From: Lysinibacillus xylanilyticus | Lineage (GTDB): Bacteria; Bacillota; Bacilli; Bacillales_A; Planococcaceae | Length of the DNA: 64,000 nt | NCBI RefSeq assembly: GCF_001183605.1 | Contig: NZ_LFXJ01000002.1 | Span: forward strand, 2,501 to 66,500 | Direction of reading: 5' to 3' | Shown: positions 1 through 12,025 of the stretch, piece by piece | Numbering within the stretch: position 1 is the first letter of the stretch | Layout of the letters: every line of letters begins with the position of its first letter | Program-made: the position numbers and the translations under genes | The notes under the pieces: model-generated | The model's input: the letters and a program-made list of their open reading frames with translations, nothing else | What the model was told of the DNA's origin: nothing | Databases searched by the model: none

Positions 1-953
1 TGTTCCAAATTAGATAGTTCAACTATCGTTCCTATAGGAAGGTCGGCAACAATATCTATTAGTGCACGAACTACTTTAATATCAAACTTCCCAAATTCAG
101 ATTCATTAATCATCTCTATGACTTTAAAGGAAGATTGCTTTGTTCTATACAATCGCTCACAGGTCATTGCATGGAATACATCTGCAACAGCGATGATTTG
201 AGCAAAAGTGGAAATATTTGCTATTTTTTCCCCTTTTGGATAGCCACTACCATTTAAACGCTCATGGTGCTGGAAAATAGCCTCTTTCATTGTATCTTTT
301 AATATCGTTAAATCTTTGACCATATTATAGCTATAAATCGGATGCTTATAAATTTCAGCAAACTCTTGCTCTGTTAAGGTTGTTTTTTTATCGCGGATAC
401 GTGGATGAACTTTTGCCATTCCACAATCAGCTAATAACCCTCCAATTGCAACTTGAATTGTAATTCCTTTGTCATAGCCTAATTTTTGTGCAATCACTGA
501 AGAAATCAATGCTGTTGCTACACAATGATGGTACAAATAATCTTTGGGATTTGAATACTCATTTAAATCAAAAATTATAGTCCGATCTTCTAAAACCATT
601 TCTAATAATGGCAAAATGATTTTACGTGCTTTCGTAATATCTACCTTTGCCCCAGCTTCCCAATTTTTAAATTCCTTTTTGAATTGTTCAATAGAATTGT
701 CATAAATCCTTTTAAAAGTTGGAATAGCCTCTATTGGAACAACTATTTCTGCTTCTTTTATCTCTGATTGAGCCTCTTTACCATCTTTATAAACTGGGAC
801 TCTCGAAATATTAAAAGCAAAAAAAACTTGTAAATGTTCATGGGAAATCATCGTGTTTTTAAAAATTATTGGATATCTTGTATTAGCAAAAATATCTTCA
901 GAAATTACTTTTCCAACGCGTAACTCTGAAATAGGGACATGTATAGTTTCCAC
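1..953 (-). CDS. HD-GYP domain protein, partial (3' end beyond window)
   Basis: The reading frame runs from a GTG at 953 to the window edge; the GTG is preceded by GAGGAG at good spacing. The second half reads as an HD-GYP domain, the family that hydrolyses cyclic di-GMP. Visible motifs are a first His (HHCVATAL), the block GLLADCGMAKVHPR, HP in IYKHPIYS, HHERLNGSGYP with an intact GYP, and VADVFHAMTCERLYR. The canonical HD metal pair is changed to A175-D176, so catalysis is doubtful, although the rest is well kept. The N-terminal 120 or so residues have no domain I recognise. It lies downstream of gyrA in the same direction, beyond a terminator, so it is a separate unit. Family assignment is firm; activity is not. 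Confidence 0.85.
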   Translation of the reverse strand, partial: METIHVPISELRVGKVISEDIFANTRYPIIFKNTMISHEHLQVFFAFNISRVPVYKDGKEAQSEIKEAEIVVPIEAIPTFKRIYDNSIEQFKKEFKNWEAGAKVDITKARKIILPLLEMVLEDRTIIFDLNEYSNPKDYLYHHCVATALISSVIAQKLGYDKGITIQVAIGGLLADCGMAKVHPRIRDKKTTLTEQEFAEIYKHPIYSYNMVKDLTILKDTMKEAIFQHHERLNGSGYPKGEKIANISTFAQIIAVADVFHAMTCERLYRTKQSSFKVIEMINESEFGKFDIKVVRALIDIVADLPIGTIVELSNLE

Positions 954-1051
954 GCAATTAACTCCTCTTCACTATTTCGCTTGCTTAATTATAGTTAATT
1001 TTATTTTATCATGGAATTCAAAATAATTACTTATTTTTCAAGATTTATGTT

Positions 1052-1091
1052 AAAAAAACCGATGAACGGCAACAATAGCTGTCGTCATCGG
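1052..1091 (-). terminator. Rho-independent terminator after gyrA
   Basis: Read on the minus strand, CCGATGACGACAGC pairs imperfectly with GCCGTTCATCGG and is followed by seven T. It lies just past the gyrA stop. Confidence 0.85.
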
Positions 1092-1098
1092 TCTTTTA

Positions 1099-3576
1099 TT
1101 ATTCTTCTACTTGATCATTTTCTTCGTTAGATTCTTCATTAGACTCTTCTTCTTTTTCAACCTTCGCTACAGTTGCAACAAGCTCTTCATCGCCTAAACG
1201 AATTAAACGAACTCCTTGTGTACTACGCCCAATTAAAGAGATATCATTCACATCCATACGGATTAGCATGCCGTTAATTGTAATAAGCATTAAATCTTCT
1301 GAACCATCAACAGTTTTTACAGCTACCATTGGACCGTTCTTATCTGTGATTTGAATTGTTTTTAATCCTACACCGCCACGGCTCTGTAAACGATATTCCT
1401 CTTCAGAAGTACGTTTACCATAACCTTTTGCTGTAACAACTAAAATTTCCTGTCCTGGTTCAACAATTTCCATACCAACTACTTCGTCACCATCACGTAG
1501 TTTGATACCTCGTACACCACCCGCAGTACGGCCCATTGAACGAATATCCTCTTCTTGGAAACGTACTAGCATTCCATCACGAGTACCGATAATCACTTGT
1601 TTATCACCATCTGTTAAACGAACAGAAATGAGATCATCATCTTCTCGTAAACTTATAGCTATCAAGCCATTTGTTCGGATGTTAGCAAATTGAGATACTG
1701 GTGTACGCTTTGTAATACCTGTTTTAGTAGTGAAGATAAAGTATGCATCTTCATCAAATGAACCGACACGGATCATTGCTGTTACTTTCTCACCTTTTTC
1801 AATATTGAGTAAGTTAACAATCGGTAATCCTTTCGCTGTACGACCAAATTCCGGAATCTCATAACCTTTTGCTCTAAATACTTTTCCTTTTGTAGTGAAG
1901 AACAAAATTGTATCGTGTGTAGATGTATTCATAAGATGCTCTACAAAGTCATCTTCATTTGTACCCATTCCTTGTACACCACGACCACCACGTTTTTGAC
2001 TGCGATATGTATTAGCAGCTAAACGTTTGATATAACCATTGTGCGTTAAAGTTACAACCGAATTTTCGACTGGGATCAAATCCTCGTCCTCAATCATTTC
2101 TAAACCGCCAGAAGTAATTTCAGTACGTCGTTTATCGTTAAAGCGTTCTTTTAGTTCTAATATTTCAGTACGAATAATATCAACAATTTTAGCTTCATCC
2201 GCTAAAATTGCTTTTAATTCAGCAATTAATATTTGAAGCTCTTGATATTCTGCTTCAATTTTTTCACGCTCTAATCCACTTAAACGAACTAAACGCATAT
2301 CTAAAATCGCCTGTGCTTGACGTTCAGATAAATTGAATCGTTCCATTAATTGTGGTTTCGCTTCATCACCGCTTCGCGAACCACGGATAATAGCAATTAT
2401 TTCGTCGATATGATCAAGGGCAATACGTAAGCCCTCTAAAATATGTGCACGATCTTCTGCTTTCCTTAAGTCAAATTCCGTACGACGACGAATAATAACC
2501 TTTTGGTGCTCTAAATAATGATACAACATTTCTTTTAAGCCCATTACTTTAGGCTGACCATTTACTAATGACAGCATATTAATACCGAAGCTAGACTGCA
2601 TTGCTGTTTGTTTATATAAGTTATTTAAAACTACATTAGCATTTGCATCTTTACGAATTTCAATGACTACTCGCATACCACGTCGGTCAGATTCATCACG
2701 CAAGTTTGTAATACCATCAATTTTTTTATCGCGTACAAGCTCTGCTATTTTCTCAATAAGCTTAGCTTTATTCACTTGGTATGGTAATTCATGAATAAGA
2801 ATTGTTTCTTTACCATTTGATTTCTGTTCAATCTCTACCTTTGCACGAATAATGATAGAGCCACGACCCGTCTCGTAAGCACGACGAATACCACTACGGC
2901 CCAAAATTAATCCACCAGTTGGGAAATCAGGTCCTGGGATAATTTCCATCAATTCTTCCGTTGTAATAGCCGGGTTGTCAGAAAGTGCAATCACTGCATC
3001 TATCGTTTCACCAAGATGATGTGGCGGAATATTTGTCGCCATACCAACCGCAATTCCTGCCGCTCCATTTACTAATAAGTTTGGATAGCGACTTGGAAGG
3101 ACAATAGGTTCCTTTTCTGAACCATCATAGTTATCTGTATAGTCAATTGTGTCTTTATTAATATCGCGAAGCATTTCCATTGCAATACGAGACATACGTG
3201 ATTCTGTATAACGCATCGCTGCCGCTCCGTCGCCATCGACAGATCCAAAGTTACCGTGACCATCGACTAACATATAACGATAGCTGAAATTTTGCGCCAT
3301 ACGTACCATTGCATCATAGATGGATGAGTCACCGTGTGGGTGGTATTTACCCATTACGTCCCCAACTATACGTGCTGATTTTTTGTACGCTTTATCTGCT
3401 GTATTCCCTAGCTCTTGCATGCCATATAATATACGGCGATGTACAGGCTTTAATCCATCTCGTACGTCTGGTAATGCACGAGAAACGATTACACTCATCG
3501 CATAATCGAGGAAGGATGTTTCAATTTCTTTTGTTATATTAACTCCTTTAACTCCGGAGCGTTCTTGTTCTGACAA
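1099..3576 (-). CDS. gyrA: DNA gyrase subunit A
   Basis: GyrA breaks and rejoins DNA in the A2B2 gyrase that introduces negative supercoils. The 825 residues match the usual length. The breakage domain contains [10 protein letters not shown], with Ser84 and Asp88 at the quinolone-resistance positions in their usual, susceptible-type form, and the catalytic tyrosine Y123 in AAMRYTESR. The C-terminal beta-pinwheel carries the GyrA box as QKRGGRG, and the protein ends in an acidic tail rich in Glu and Asn. The start is a TTG preceded by AGGAGG at eight bases. It follows gyrB by 26 bp in the same direction, so the two are probably cotranscribed. A terminator follows. Confidence 0.98.
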   Translation of the reverse strand: MSEQERSGVKGVNITKEIETSFLDYAMSVIVSRALPDVRDGLKPVHRRILYGMQELGNTADKAYKKSARIVGDVMGKYHPHGDSSIYDAMVRMAQNFSYRYMLVDGHGNFGSVDGDGAAAMRYTESRMSRIAMEMLRDINKDTIDYTDNYDGSEKEPIVLPSRYPNLLVNGAAGIAVGMATNIPPHHLGETIDAVIALSDNPAITTEELMEIIPGPDFPTGGLILGRSGIRRAYETGRGSIIIRAKVEIEQKSNGKETILIHELPYQVNKAKLIEKIAELVRDKKIDGITNLRDESDRRGMRVVIEIRKDANANVVLNNLYKQTAMQSSFGINMLSLVNGQPKVMGLKEMLYHYLEHQKVIIRRRTEFDLRKAEDRAHILEGLRIALDHIDEIIAIIRGSRSGDEAKPQLMERFNLSERQAQAILDMRLVRLSGLEREKIEAEYQELQILIAELKAILADEAKIVDIIRTEILELKERFNDKRRTEITSGGLEMIEDEDLIPVENSVVTLTHNGYIKRLAANTYRSQKRGGRGVQGMGTNEDDFVEHLMNTSTHDTILFFTTKGKVFRAKGYEIPEFGRTAKGLPIVNLLNIEKGEKVTAMIRVGSFDEDAYFIFTTKTGITKRTPVSQFANIRTNGLIAISLREDDDLISVRLTDGDKQVIIGTRDGMLVRFQEEDIRSMGRTAGGVRGIKLRDGDEVVGMEIVEPGQEILVVTAKGYGKRTSEEEYRLQSRGGVGLKTIQITDKNGPMVAVKTVDGSEDLMLITINGMLIRMDVNDISLIGRSTQGVRLIRLGDEELVATVAKVEKEEESNEESNEENDQVEE

Positions 3577-3602
3577 AGTGTAGACCTCCTCTCAAGCAAA
3601 AA

Positions 3603-5537
<1,935 letters not shown>

Positions 5538-5628
5538 CTACTCCTTCATAACATCATTGTGTGTAAATGAATGAACAGTCAACCGAGCTGACTATTACCA
5601 TTCTTTTGTAATCTAAAAAACTCCCTGG

Positions 5629-6744
5629 CTAACTTTCTTCAATCGCTCCTTGTTTCACGTGAAACAGCTGTGCATGCTCCATCGTTTCATGATGAATTCC
5701 ATCAACACTTGTAGTCGTAACAAAGGTTTGAACTTCACCTTGAATGGTATTTAATAAATGCGATTGACGATAATCGTCGAGTTCCGACAATACATCATCT
5801 AAAAGTAGTATGGGTGTTTCATTTGTTTCTTGTTTAATTAACTCGATTTCAGCAAGTTTTAATGAGAGAGCGGTTGTACGTTGCTGTCCTTGTGAACCGT
5901 ATGTTTGAACATCATAGCCATTTACTAAAAACTGCAAATCGTCTCGATGTGGACCAACTAGTGTTACACCTCGGTCAAACTCACGCGGCTTAGCTTCTAT
6001 TAGCTTTTTATGCAAGAAGTCTTCAATTTCACTGGAATTATGTTCTTTTTCCATACCAGCTACTGTGCGGTATTTAATAACTAACGTTTCTTTCCCTTGT
6101 GAAATACCTGCGTGAATTGGTTCTGCCCACTCCTGCAATAAATCCATAAATTGAAATCTTTTTCGAATAATTTGGGTAGCTGCGTGAATATATTGTTCAT
6201 TATAAACTTCGTACATCACGTCATCCGGCATTGCTTTACCTTGATTCATTTTTAAAAAGTGGTTACGTTGCTTTAAAATTTTTTGAAAGGTTAACAAATC
6301 ATGTAAATAGACAGGCGAAATTTGCCCAATCTCCATATCAATAAAACGTCGCCGTATTTGCGGACTTCCCTTTACAACATTTAAATCTTCGGGTGCAAAC
6401 ATCACGACATTCATTTGGCCAATATAATGACTGAGGCGACTTTGTTCTATGTGATTTATCTTACCCTTTTTGCCTTTTTTCGTAATCGTAAGCTCAATCG
6501 GTAAAATACCATGCCTTTTTTGAACGGCCCCTTCTATTTTACCATAGTCTGAATCCCAACGTATTAATTCTTTATCGTTCGTCGTGCGGTGGGATTTAGC
6601 CATCGCCAATACGTAAATAGATTCCATAACATTTGTTTTTCCTTGAGCATTTTCACCAATAAAAACATTAATTTTTGGAGAGAAGTTTAAAGCTAAGGCA
6701 TCATAGTTACGGTAATTTGTAAGTTTTAATTGCTCTATATGCAT
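5629..6744 (-). CDS. recF: DNA replication and repair protein RecF
   Basis: RecF is an SMC-like ATPase that helps load RecA at gapped DNA. The 371 residues show Walker [10 protein letters not shown] near residue 35, the QGQQRT signature, and Walker [12 protein letters not shown]. The start lies 3 bp after the yaaA stop, which implies translational coupling; a Shine-Dalgarno sequence is weak. The final codons contain a perfect parS site, so part of the C-terminal sequence (FHVKQ) is shaped by a DNA-binding function. Confidence 0.97.
   Translation of the reverse strand: MHIEQLKLTNYRNYDALALNFSPKINVFIGENAQGKTNVMESIYVLAMAKSHRTTNDKELIRWDSDYGKIEGAVQKRHGILPIELTITKKGKKGKINHIEQSRLSHYIGQMNVVMFAPEDLNVVKGSPQIRRRFIDMEIGQISPVYLHDLLTFQKILKQRNHFLKMNQGKAMPDDVMYEVYNEQYIHAATQIIRKRFQFMDLLQEWAEPIHAGISQGKETLVIKYRTVAGMEKEHNSSEIEDFLHKKLIEAKPREFDRGVTLVGPHRDDLQFLVNGYDVQTYGSQGQQRTTALSLKLAEIELIKQETNETPILLLDDVLSELDDYRQSHLLNTIQGEVQTFVTTTSVDGIHHETMEHAQLFHVKQGAIEES
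5651..5666. promoter_or_regulatory. parS: parS centromere site inside recF
   Basis: TGTTTCACGTGAAACA is a perfect 16 bp palindrome matching the B. subtilis-type parS consensus bound by Spo0J/ParB. It sits about 4 kb from oriC on the gyrase side. Confidence 0.9.
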
Positions 6745-6747
6745 AAT

Positions 6748-6972
6748 CTACTGTCCAGCGGTACCAACGATACGAAATCGACCACACCCAGGAATATTTA
6801 CAATGTCACCGTCACGTAATTTACGACCGCGGCGATCATCTACTTCTCCATTTACATATACTTCATTTTCGTGTAAAAACCACTTGGCCATGCCACCAGA
6901 GCTAATAGCATCGGTCATTTTTAAAAGTTGCCCTAATGTGACAAACTCTACATCAATTTCAATGTCCTTCAT
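6748..6972 (-). CDS. yaaA: S4-domain RNA-binding protein YaaA
   Basis: This 74-residue protein is almost entirely an S4 RNA-binding fold (LGQLLKMTDAISSGGMAKWFLHENEVYVNGE, then RRGRKLRDGDIV). It occupies the conserved slot between dnaN and recF. YaaA-type proteins are associated with the large ribosomal subunit. The ATG at 6972 is chosen because GGAGGGG lies six bases upstream; an in-frame TTG six codons earlier overlaps that ribosome-binding site. Confidence 0.93.
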   Translation of the reverse strand: MKDIEIDVEFVTLGQLLKMTDAISSGGMAKWFLHENEVYVNGEVDDRRGRKLRDGDIVNIPGCGRFRIVGTAGQ

Positions 6973-7036
6973 AGTTGAGTTCCCCTCCAAATACAGACTG
7001 TCTATCTCTCTATCATACCTAAAAATTCGCCATAAG

Positions 7037-7067
7037 TAAAAAAAGATAGCCGCAATTAGCGACTATC
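7037..7067 (-). terminator. Terminator of the dnaA-dnaN unit
   Basis: On the minus strand GATAGTCGC-TAATT-GCGGCTATC is followed by a run of T. It separates dnaA-dnaN from yaaA-recF-gyrB-gyrA. Confidence 0.8.
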
Positions 7068-7140
7068 AGTACATTTTTCAAAGTCCTTTGAGTTTGAAAT
7101 TATGAAGTTTATTCTCTATTTACTTCTTTCAACTTATTTC

Positions 7141-7170
7141 GGACACAATTAGGCCTCGGTTTAATTGATT
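7141..7170. repeat. Degenerate copy of the GCAATTATGCC intergenic repeat
   Basis: GGACACAATTAGGCCTCGG followed by TTTAATTGAT resembles, with several mismatches, the element at 17048-17078 and 36809-36839. It abuts the dnaN stop codon. Confidence 0.45.
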
Positions 7171-7172
7171 TT

Positions 7173-8309
7173 CTAATAAGTACGTACAGGTAATATCAAT
7201 TGTAAAATAGCATCGTCATGAACAGAACGTAAAATAAACGGTCTCATTGCTCCTGTGAATTGAATGACTACCTCTTGACCATCAATTGCTTTTAATGCTT
7301 CCATCATGTATTTCGCACTGAAAGAAATTTTTAAGTTCTCCCCTTCTAATGACTCAACAGGAATTTCCTCTTGAACTTTACCAATTTCAGGAGAATTAGA
7401 AGAAACTTCGACAGCTTGATTATCTAAAATCTCAAAACGTACAACATTATTACGATCACCACGAGCAACAAGAGATGCACGATCGATTGCTTGTAATAAT
7501 GATTTACCATTAATCGTTAGATTTGTTTGGTACTCTTCTGGAATTAAACGTGATGTATCTGGGTAGTTACCTTCAAGTAAACGAGAGAAAAATAATACTT
7601 CTCCAGTTTTAAATAATACTTGCTGACTTGTCATAACAATTTGCACAAGATTTGTAGAATCCTCTAAAACTTTATTTAACTCATTTAAGCTTTTACCAGG
7701 AATTACAACACTATGTTCGACTTCAGGTAAATTTTCCAGTTGAACTTTACGTCTTGCCAAACGATGGCTATCTGTTGCAACACAGATTAATGTTCCATTT
7801 TTTATCTGCCAGTTTACACCTGTCAACACCGGTCTACTTTCTGAAGTGGCAACAGCGAATACTGTTTCACGGATAATCGACTTTAATAGATCCGCAGGAA
7901 TAGTAAATTTTTGATCCTCTGTTAATTCAGGTAATAACGGATATTCAGTAGCATCTGAGCCAATTAAGTGGAATTCAGATTTACCTGAACGGATATGAGT
8001 TTGGAAACCAGTTGTTACTTGAATTTCAACCTCATTTGTTGGTAACTTACGTACAATTTCATTAAACATACGAGCTTGTACAACAATTGATCCTGTTTCT
8101 GTTATATGAATTATTTGTTGGCCATCTTCTTCAACTGGAATAAATGTTTGAATTGTAATATCGGCATCACTACCTGTTAAGCGAATACCCTCATCTGTTA
8201 CATCAATTTTAATCCCCGTTAAAATTGGAATAGTCGTTTTTGAACTTACGGCTTTCATGACATCATTTAAACCCTCTAATAAACGGTCACGTAAAATATC
8301 AAATTTCAT
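7173..8309 (-). CDS. dnaN: DNA polymerase III sliding clamp (beta subunit)
   Basis: The clamp encircles DNA and tethers the replicative polymerase. The 378 residues match the usual length and show the three-domain clamp pattern; recognisable stretches are TSESRPVLTGVNW, CVATDSHRLARRK and, at the end, MRPFILRSVHDDAILQLILPVRTY. The start has GAGGGA upstream. It lies 169 bp after dnaA, with DnaA boxes in the gap, and is probably cotranscribed with it. Confidence 0.98.
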   Translation of the reverse strand: MKFDILRDRLLEGLNDVMKAVSSKTTIPILTGIKIDVTDEGIRLTGSDADITIQTFIPVEEDGQQIIHITETGSIVVQARMFNEIVRKLPTNEVEIQVTTGFQTHIRSGKSEFHLIGSDATEYPLLPELTEDQKFTIPADLLKSIIRETVFAVATSESRPVLTGVNWQIKNGTLICVATDSHRLARRKVQLENLPEVEHSVVIPGKSLNELNKVLEDSTNLVQIVMTSQQVLFKTGEVLFFSRLLEGNYPDTSRLIPEEYQTNLTINGKSLLQAIDRASLVARGDRNNVVRFEILDNQAVEVSSNSPEIGKVQEEIPVESLEGENLKISFSAKYMMEALKAIDGQEVVIQFTGAMRPFILRSVHDDAILQLILPVRTY

Positions 8310-8374
8310 TCGTTTTCCCTCACATATTTATATTATTTATTTATATAAAATAAAAAAGATATAGTAATAGGCCC

Positions 8375-8475
8375 TGTGGATTTGTGGATAAGTGCTTTTA
8401 AGTGAATAAAATCAGTCTATCCACATGTAGATAGACTGTGTATAAGTTTGTGTTTAAATATTAGTGTTGTCCACA
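8375..8475. promoter_or_regulatory. DnaA-box group between dnaA and dnaN
   Basis: One perfect box (TGTGGATAA at 8383-8391, minus orientation) is accompanied by near matches at 8375, 8417, 8437 and 8467. The upstream stretch 8320-8365 is almost pure A/T. In B. subtilis the second half of the bipartite oriC, with the unwinding element, lies in this interval. Confidence 0.8.
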
Positions 8476-8478
8476 GCA

Positions 8479-9828
8479 TTATTTTCCTAGCATGCTTCGA
8501 ATTTGTTTAATATCTTGCTGTAGCTGAACGTCATTTTTCAACATAGAAGATATTTTTTCGTGAGCATGAATAACAGTAGTATGGTCACGTCCACCAAATT
8601 CTTCGCCAATTTTCGGCAACGAAAAATCTGTTAATTCGCGAGATAAAAACATGGCGATTTGACGTGGGAAAGCAATTAACTTTGTACGTTTTTTCGCGGT
8701 AAAATCCTCTAAACGAATGTTAAAATGCTCTCCTACTGCATTTTGAATGTCTAATATCGTGACAGTTCGTGGCTTTGAATTAGGAATAATATCTTTTAAT
8801 GCTTCAGCAGCCAAAGTCGCATTAATATCCTTGTTAACAAGTGATGAATAGGCCACGACGCGAATAAGCGCACCTTCAAGCTCCCGGATATTGGAGTCAA
8901 TCTGGTTCGCAATATAGAGCATGACTTCATTTGGCACTTCTAGACCATCAGCCTTTGCTTTTTTTCGAAGAATGGCGATACGAGTTTCCAAATCAGGAGG
9001 AGCAATATCTGTAATTAGTCCCCATTCGAATCGAGAACGTAAACGATCTTCCAATGTCGGTATCTCTTTAGGAGGACGGTCACTGGAAATAACAATTTGT
9101 TTCGATTCTTCATGCAATGTATTAAAAGTATGGAAAAATTCTTCCTGAGTTGATTCTTTTCCAGCTAGAAATTGAATATCATCAATTAGCAGTACATCTA
9201 CATTGCGATATTTATTGCGGAAATCAAGTGCCTTATTATCTCGAATTGAGTTAATAAATTCATTTGTAAATTTTTCAGATGATAAATATACCACCTTTGC
9301 ATTTGGATTGTGTTCCAATACATAATGACCAATCGCATGCATTAAGTGGGTTTTGCCAAGTCCTACTCCCCCATAGATAAAAAATGGGTTATAAGCCTTC
9401 GCAGGCGCTTCTGCGACAGCTAACGAGGCAGCATGTGCAAAGCGGTTACCAGAGCCAATAACAAACGTATCAAAAGTATACTTCGGGTTTAACATACCTG
9501 GTGAAATATCATGGTGATCGTTATTTTTTGCTTGGATAATCGGCGCTGGTAAATCGAAATCGTCCGAATCCTGGTTTTTTTGAACAACAAACTTAATAAG
9601 CAAGTCTTCGCCTGTAAGCTCCGTTAATATACCTGTAATCAAATGAATATAATGATTTTCAAGCCAGTCTCGAGCAAACGAATTTGGCGCAGCAATTGTC
9701 ACAGTAGAACCACTACCATTGTAGGAAAGTAGTTTAGTAGACTTTAGCCACGTTTCGAAGCTTGGTTTAGAAATTTTTTGTTCAACTTGAGCCAGGACAT
9801 TATTCCATAGTTCTTCTAAATGTTCCAA
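8479..9828 (-). CDS. dnaA: Chromosomal replication initiator DnaA
   Basis: DnaA binds origin boxes, melts oriC and recruits the helicase. The 449 residues contain an N-terminal interaction domain (1-80), a linker, an AAA+ domain with Walker [11 protein letters not shown] and Walker [12 protein letters not shown], and the C-terminal DNA-binding domain with the signature [11 protein letters not shown]. The start codon is TTG, preceded by AAAGGAGA; no ATG fits as well. The box-rich upstream region suggests autoregulation. Confidence 0.98.
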   Translation of the reverse strand: MEHLEELWNNVLAQVEQKISKPSFETWLKSTKLLSYNGSGSTVTIAAPNSFARDWLENHYIHLITGILTELTGEDLLIKFVVQKNQDSDDFDLPAPIIQAKNNDHHDISPGMLNPKYTFDTFVIGSGNRFAHAASLAVAEAPAKAYNPFFIYGGVGLGKTHLMHAIGHYVLEHNPNAKVVYLSSEKFTNEFINSIRDNKALDFRNKYRNVDVLLIDDIQFLAGKESTQEEFFHTFNTLHEESKQIVISSDRPPKEIPTLEDRLRSRFEWGLITDIAPPDLETRIAILRKKAKADGLEVPNEVMLYIANQIDSNIRELEGALIRVVAYSSLVNKDINATLAAEALKDIIPNSKPRTVTILDIQNAVGEHFNIRLEDFTAKKRTKLIAFPRQIAMFLSRELTDFSLPKIGEEFGGRDHTTVIHAHEKISSMLKNDVQLQQDIKQIRSMLGK

Positions 9829-10304
9829 GCGGCTAATCTCCTTTACAGTTCAATACATAAAAAATAGCGAATTTATAGAAACGGTAAATACGTTCATTTT
9901 ACAACTAGTCCACAAACTCACAAGTTGTGGATAAAAGTTAACCAAAGGCTGTGATAAAAATTATCCACAGCATATCAACAGTTGTGGATAAAATAAAAGT
10001 TAATTTCAGTTTTCAACAAAGTGAAGCACAGATATCGTATCAGAAAAACAAAGCCATTTCAATAGTTTGTGAAACTTATCCACATACCTTTTATTTATAC
10101 ACGTCCTAGTTGTCCACAAGGTCTGCATATGTGAAAAAGGTGTAGATAAATGTTGTGGATAAAAAATAATGCAAAAAATACTATACACAACTCTGTGTAA
10201 AAAAAACAAGTATTCTGTGGATAAATTATTTTTATTCTGTAGAGGATGATCGTAGTGAATAATAGACATAGATTTTGAGTAAATATAGAAATTTATAAAA
10301 TCCA
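9829..10304. other. oriC: Origin of replication oriC (DnaA-box array)
   Basis: This gene-free stretch between divergent dnaA and rpmH carries six perfect TTATCCACA boxes: plus orientation at 9961 and 10076, minus orientation at 9926, 9983, 10154 and 10216. Near matches lie at 10110, 10141 and 10181. A long A/T-rich stretch follows toward 10300. The rpmH promoter begins at its right edge. No protein-coding gene is supported here; a 101-codon frame on the minus strand is a by-product of the boxes. Confidence 0.93.
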
Positions 10305-10334
10305 TTGACAAAATAACTAGTTACTTTATATAAT
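10305..10334 (+). promoter_or_regulatory. SigA-type promoter of rpmH
   Basis: TTGACA at 10305 and TATAAT at 10329 are both perfect, with an 18 bp spacer, about 50 bp upstream of rpmH. Confidence 0.9.
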
Positions 10335-10386
10335 ATTCAGGTCTGTATGTTGAAAAATTCAACTCATCCAGGAGGTGTCTATATAA

Positions 10387-10521
10387 ATGAAACGTACTTA
10401 CCAACCAAAAAAACGTAAGCACAGCAAAGTTCACGGTTTCCGCGCACGTATGAGCACGAAAAACGGTCGTAAAGTTCTTGCTGCTCGCCGTCGTAAAGGA
10501 AGAAAAGTATTATCAGCTTAA
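10387..10521 (+). CDS. rpmH: 50S ribosomal protein L34
   Basis: A 44-residue, very basic protein beginning [18 protein letters not shown] and ending RKGRKVLSA, the standard L34 length and sequence. CAGGAGG lies a short distance upstream of the ATG. A strong promoter precedes it and a terminator follows. Confidence 0.98.
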   Translation: MKRTYQPKKRKHSKVHGFRARMSTKNGRKVLAARRRKGRKVLSA

Positions 10522-10527
10522 AATAAG

Positions 10528-10558
10528 TCCACTGAGACACATCAGTGGTCTTTTTTTT
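10528..10558 (+). terminator. Terminator after rpmH
   Basis: CCACTGA pairs with TCAGTGG around a short loop and is followed by a T-rich run. Confidence 0.9.
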
Positions 10559-10622
10559 CTTTATTTTTGGTAAACCTAGAAATGAGGATTAAAGGATAAT
10601 TATCAAGTAGCAGGTGAAAGTA

Positions 10623-10967
10623 ATGAAAAAACGCCAAAGAGTGAAAAAAAACGATGATTTTCAAAAGGTGTTTAAAAAGGGTAAATCTTTCGCTAATCGT
10701 CAGTTTGTCGTTTATTTTTTAGAAAAAGAGGGACAAACAGAATTTCGTGTAGGATTATCTGTTAGTAAAAAGCTTGGGAATGCAGTAACACGCAACCAGA
10801 TCAAACGCTATATTCGACAAAGTATCCATGAAATGAAGGATGAGCTGAAGTCGAATATGGACTATGTTATTATCGCCAGACAACCGGCGGCCACTATGGA
10901 TTATCATGAAGTAAAACAAAGTTTGCAGCATGTACTACGAATCGCAAAGGTATTAAAGAAGACGTAA
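10623..10967 (+). CDS. rnpA: Ribonuclease P protein component
   Basis: RnpA is the small basic protein that assists the RNase P ribozyme in trimming tRNA 5' ends. The 114 residues start [20 protein letters not shown] and include the RNR-type motif in [18 protein letters not shown]. The ATG at 10623 is chosen because AGGTGA lies five bases upstream and the resulting start matches the family; an in-frame GTG nine bases earlier is inferior. About 290 bp of apparently non-coding DNA separates it from spoIIIJ. Confidence 0.96.
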   Translation: MKKRQRVKKNDDFQKVFKKGKSFANRQFVVYFLEKEGQTEFRVGLSVSKKLGNAVTRNQIKRYIRQSIHEMKDELKSNMDYVIIARQPAATMDYHEVKQSLQHVLRIAKVLKKT

Positions 10968-11254
10968 TATGGATGGCAACCAAAGTGGTGAATAGAACGT
11001 TTCTGTGCGAAAGTGAAGTTATTGAAAATACTCACAGGGGTATTTTTGAATGGATTTTCACTACAATATATGAAGTATTAGTAACATTACTTAGTAAATA
11101 TGTGCACATTGTTAGAATATTTAGTAGAGTGAAACGTTATATGCATGATAAAATAACTGATAACTTTATTCAGTAGCAGGGAACTGTAAATGTCTAAAGA
11201 AGAGAACGCATATAGTTTTAGAAAAAGTGAATAGTATTTGTAGGGGGAAGAAGG
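10968..11254. other. Gap rnpA-spoIIIJ, no supported gene
   Basis: A 67-codon frame is present but has no ribosome-binding site and no recognisable family. I see no terminator or clear promoter. Confidence 0.6.
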
Positions 11255-12025
11255 TTGAAGAAACAACTTTGGGTAATTCTGTCGCTAGCATCTGTAGCAT
11301 TACTACTATCTGGTTGTACAGAATTCAAAGAACCAATCTCCAAAGAAAGCACAGGCTTCTGGAATGAATTCATTGTTTGGCCATTAGTGTCAGTGATTAA
11401 ATACTTTGCTGATATGCTTGGTTCATATGCATGGGGGATCATTATTGTAACGATTATCATTCGTTTAGCAATTCTTCCATTGATGATTAAACAAACAAAG
11501 AGCTCTAAAAAAATGCAAGAAATTCAGCCGAAATTGAAGGAATTGCAAAAGAAGTATGCTTCTAAGGATGCTCAGACACAGCAACAGTATCAGCAAGAAA
11601 TGATGAAGCTTATGAGTGAGTCTGGTGTCAATCCACTTGCTGGATGTTTACCTGTAATCATTCAAATGCCAATTTTAATTGGTTTCTACCATGCGATTAG
11701 TCGTATGAATGCTACACCTGCTTTTGATTTAGGAAATTTCTTTATTTTCCCGTTAGCAGATCCTGCACCGGCATTAGCAATTACTGCTGGTTTAATGCAA
11801 TTTCTAGTTTTACGTACTGGCCCAGCGATGGATAACCCTCAAATGAAGATAATGATGTACATTATGCCATTTATGATTATTGGTTTCGGTATAGCATTGC
11901 CAGCAGCATTATCATTATACTGGGTGATCGGTAACATTATTTCGATTATGCAAAACCTGTTTATTTACAAACCTTGGGAAAAAGATAAAACACAACCTGC
12001 TCAAAATGGAGGGGCTAAAAAGTGA
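11255..12025 (+). CDS. spoIIIJ: Membrane protein insertase YidC/SpoIIIJ
   Basis: This Oxa1/YidC-family insertase places proteins in the membrane; the B. subtilis homologue is also needed for forespore-specific gene expression. The 256 residues start with a lipoprotein signal (LLLSGC, lipidated Cys21), followed by about five transmembrane segments and the cytosolic charged loop KQTKSSKKMQEIQPKLKEL. The start is TTG after AGGGGGAAG. It overlaps jag by four bases. Confidence 0.95.
   Translation: MKKQLWVILSLASVALLLSGCTEFKEPISKESTGFWNEFIVWPLVSVIKYFADMLGSYAWGIIIVTIIIRLAILPLMIKQTKSSKKMQEIQPKLKELQKKYASKDAQTQQQYQQEMMKLMSESGVNPLAGCLPVIIQMPILIGFYHAISRMNATPAFDLGNFFIFPLADPAPALAITAGLMQFLVLRTGPAMDNPQMKIMMYIMPFMIIGFGIALPAALSLYWVIGNIISIMQNLFIYKPWEKDKTQPAQNGGAKK

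Noticed and set aside
10006..10311. 101-codon frame on the minus strand in oriC
   Set aside because: Made by A/T-rich origin DNA and DnaA boxes; no ribosome-binding site.
10973..11176. 67-codon frame between rnpA and spoIIIJ
   Set aside because: No ribosome-binding site, no family resemblance, and atypical composition for the region.
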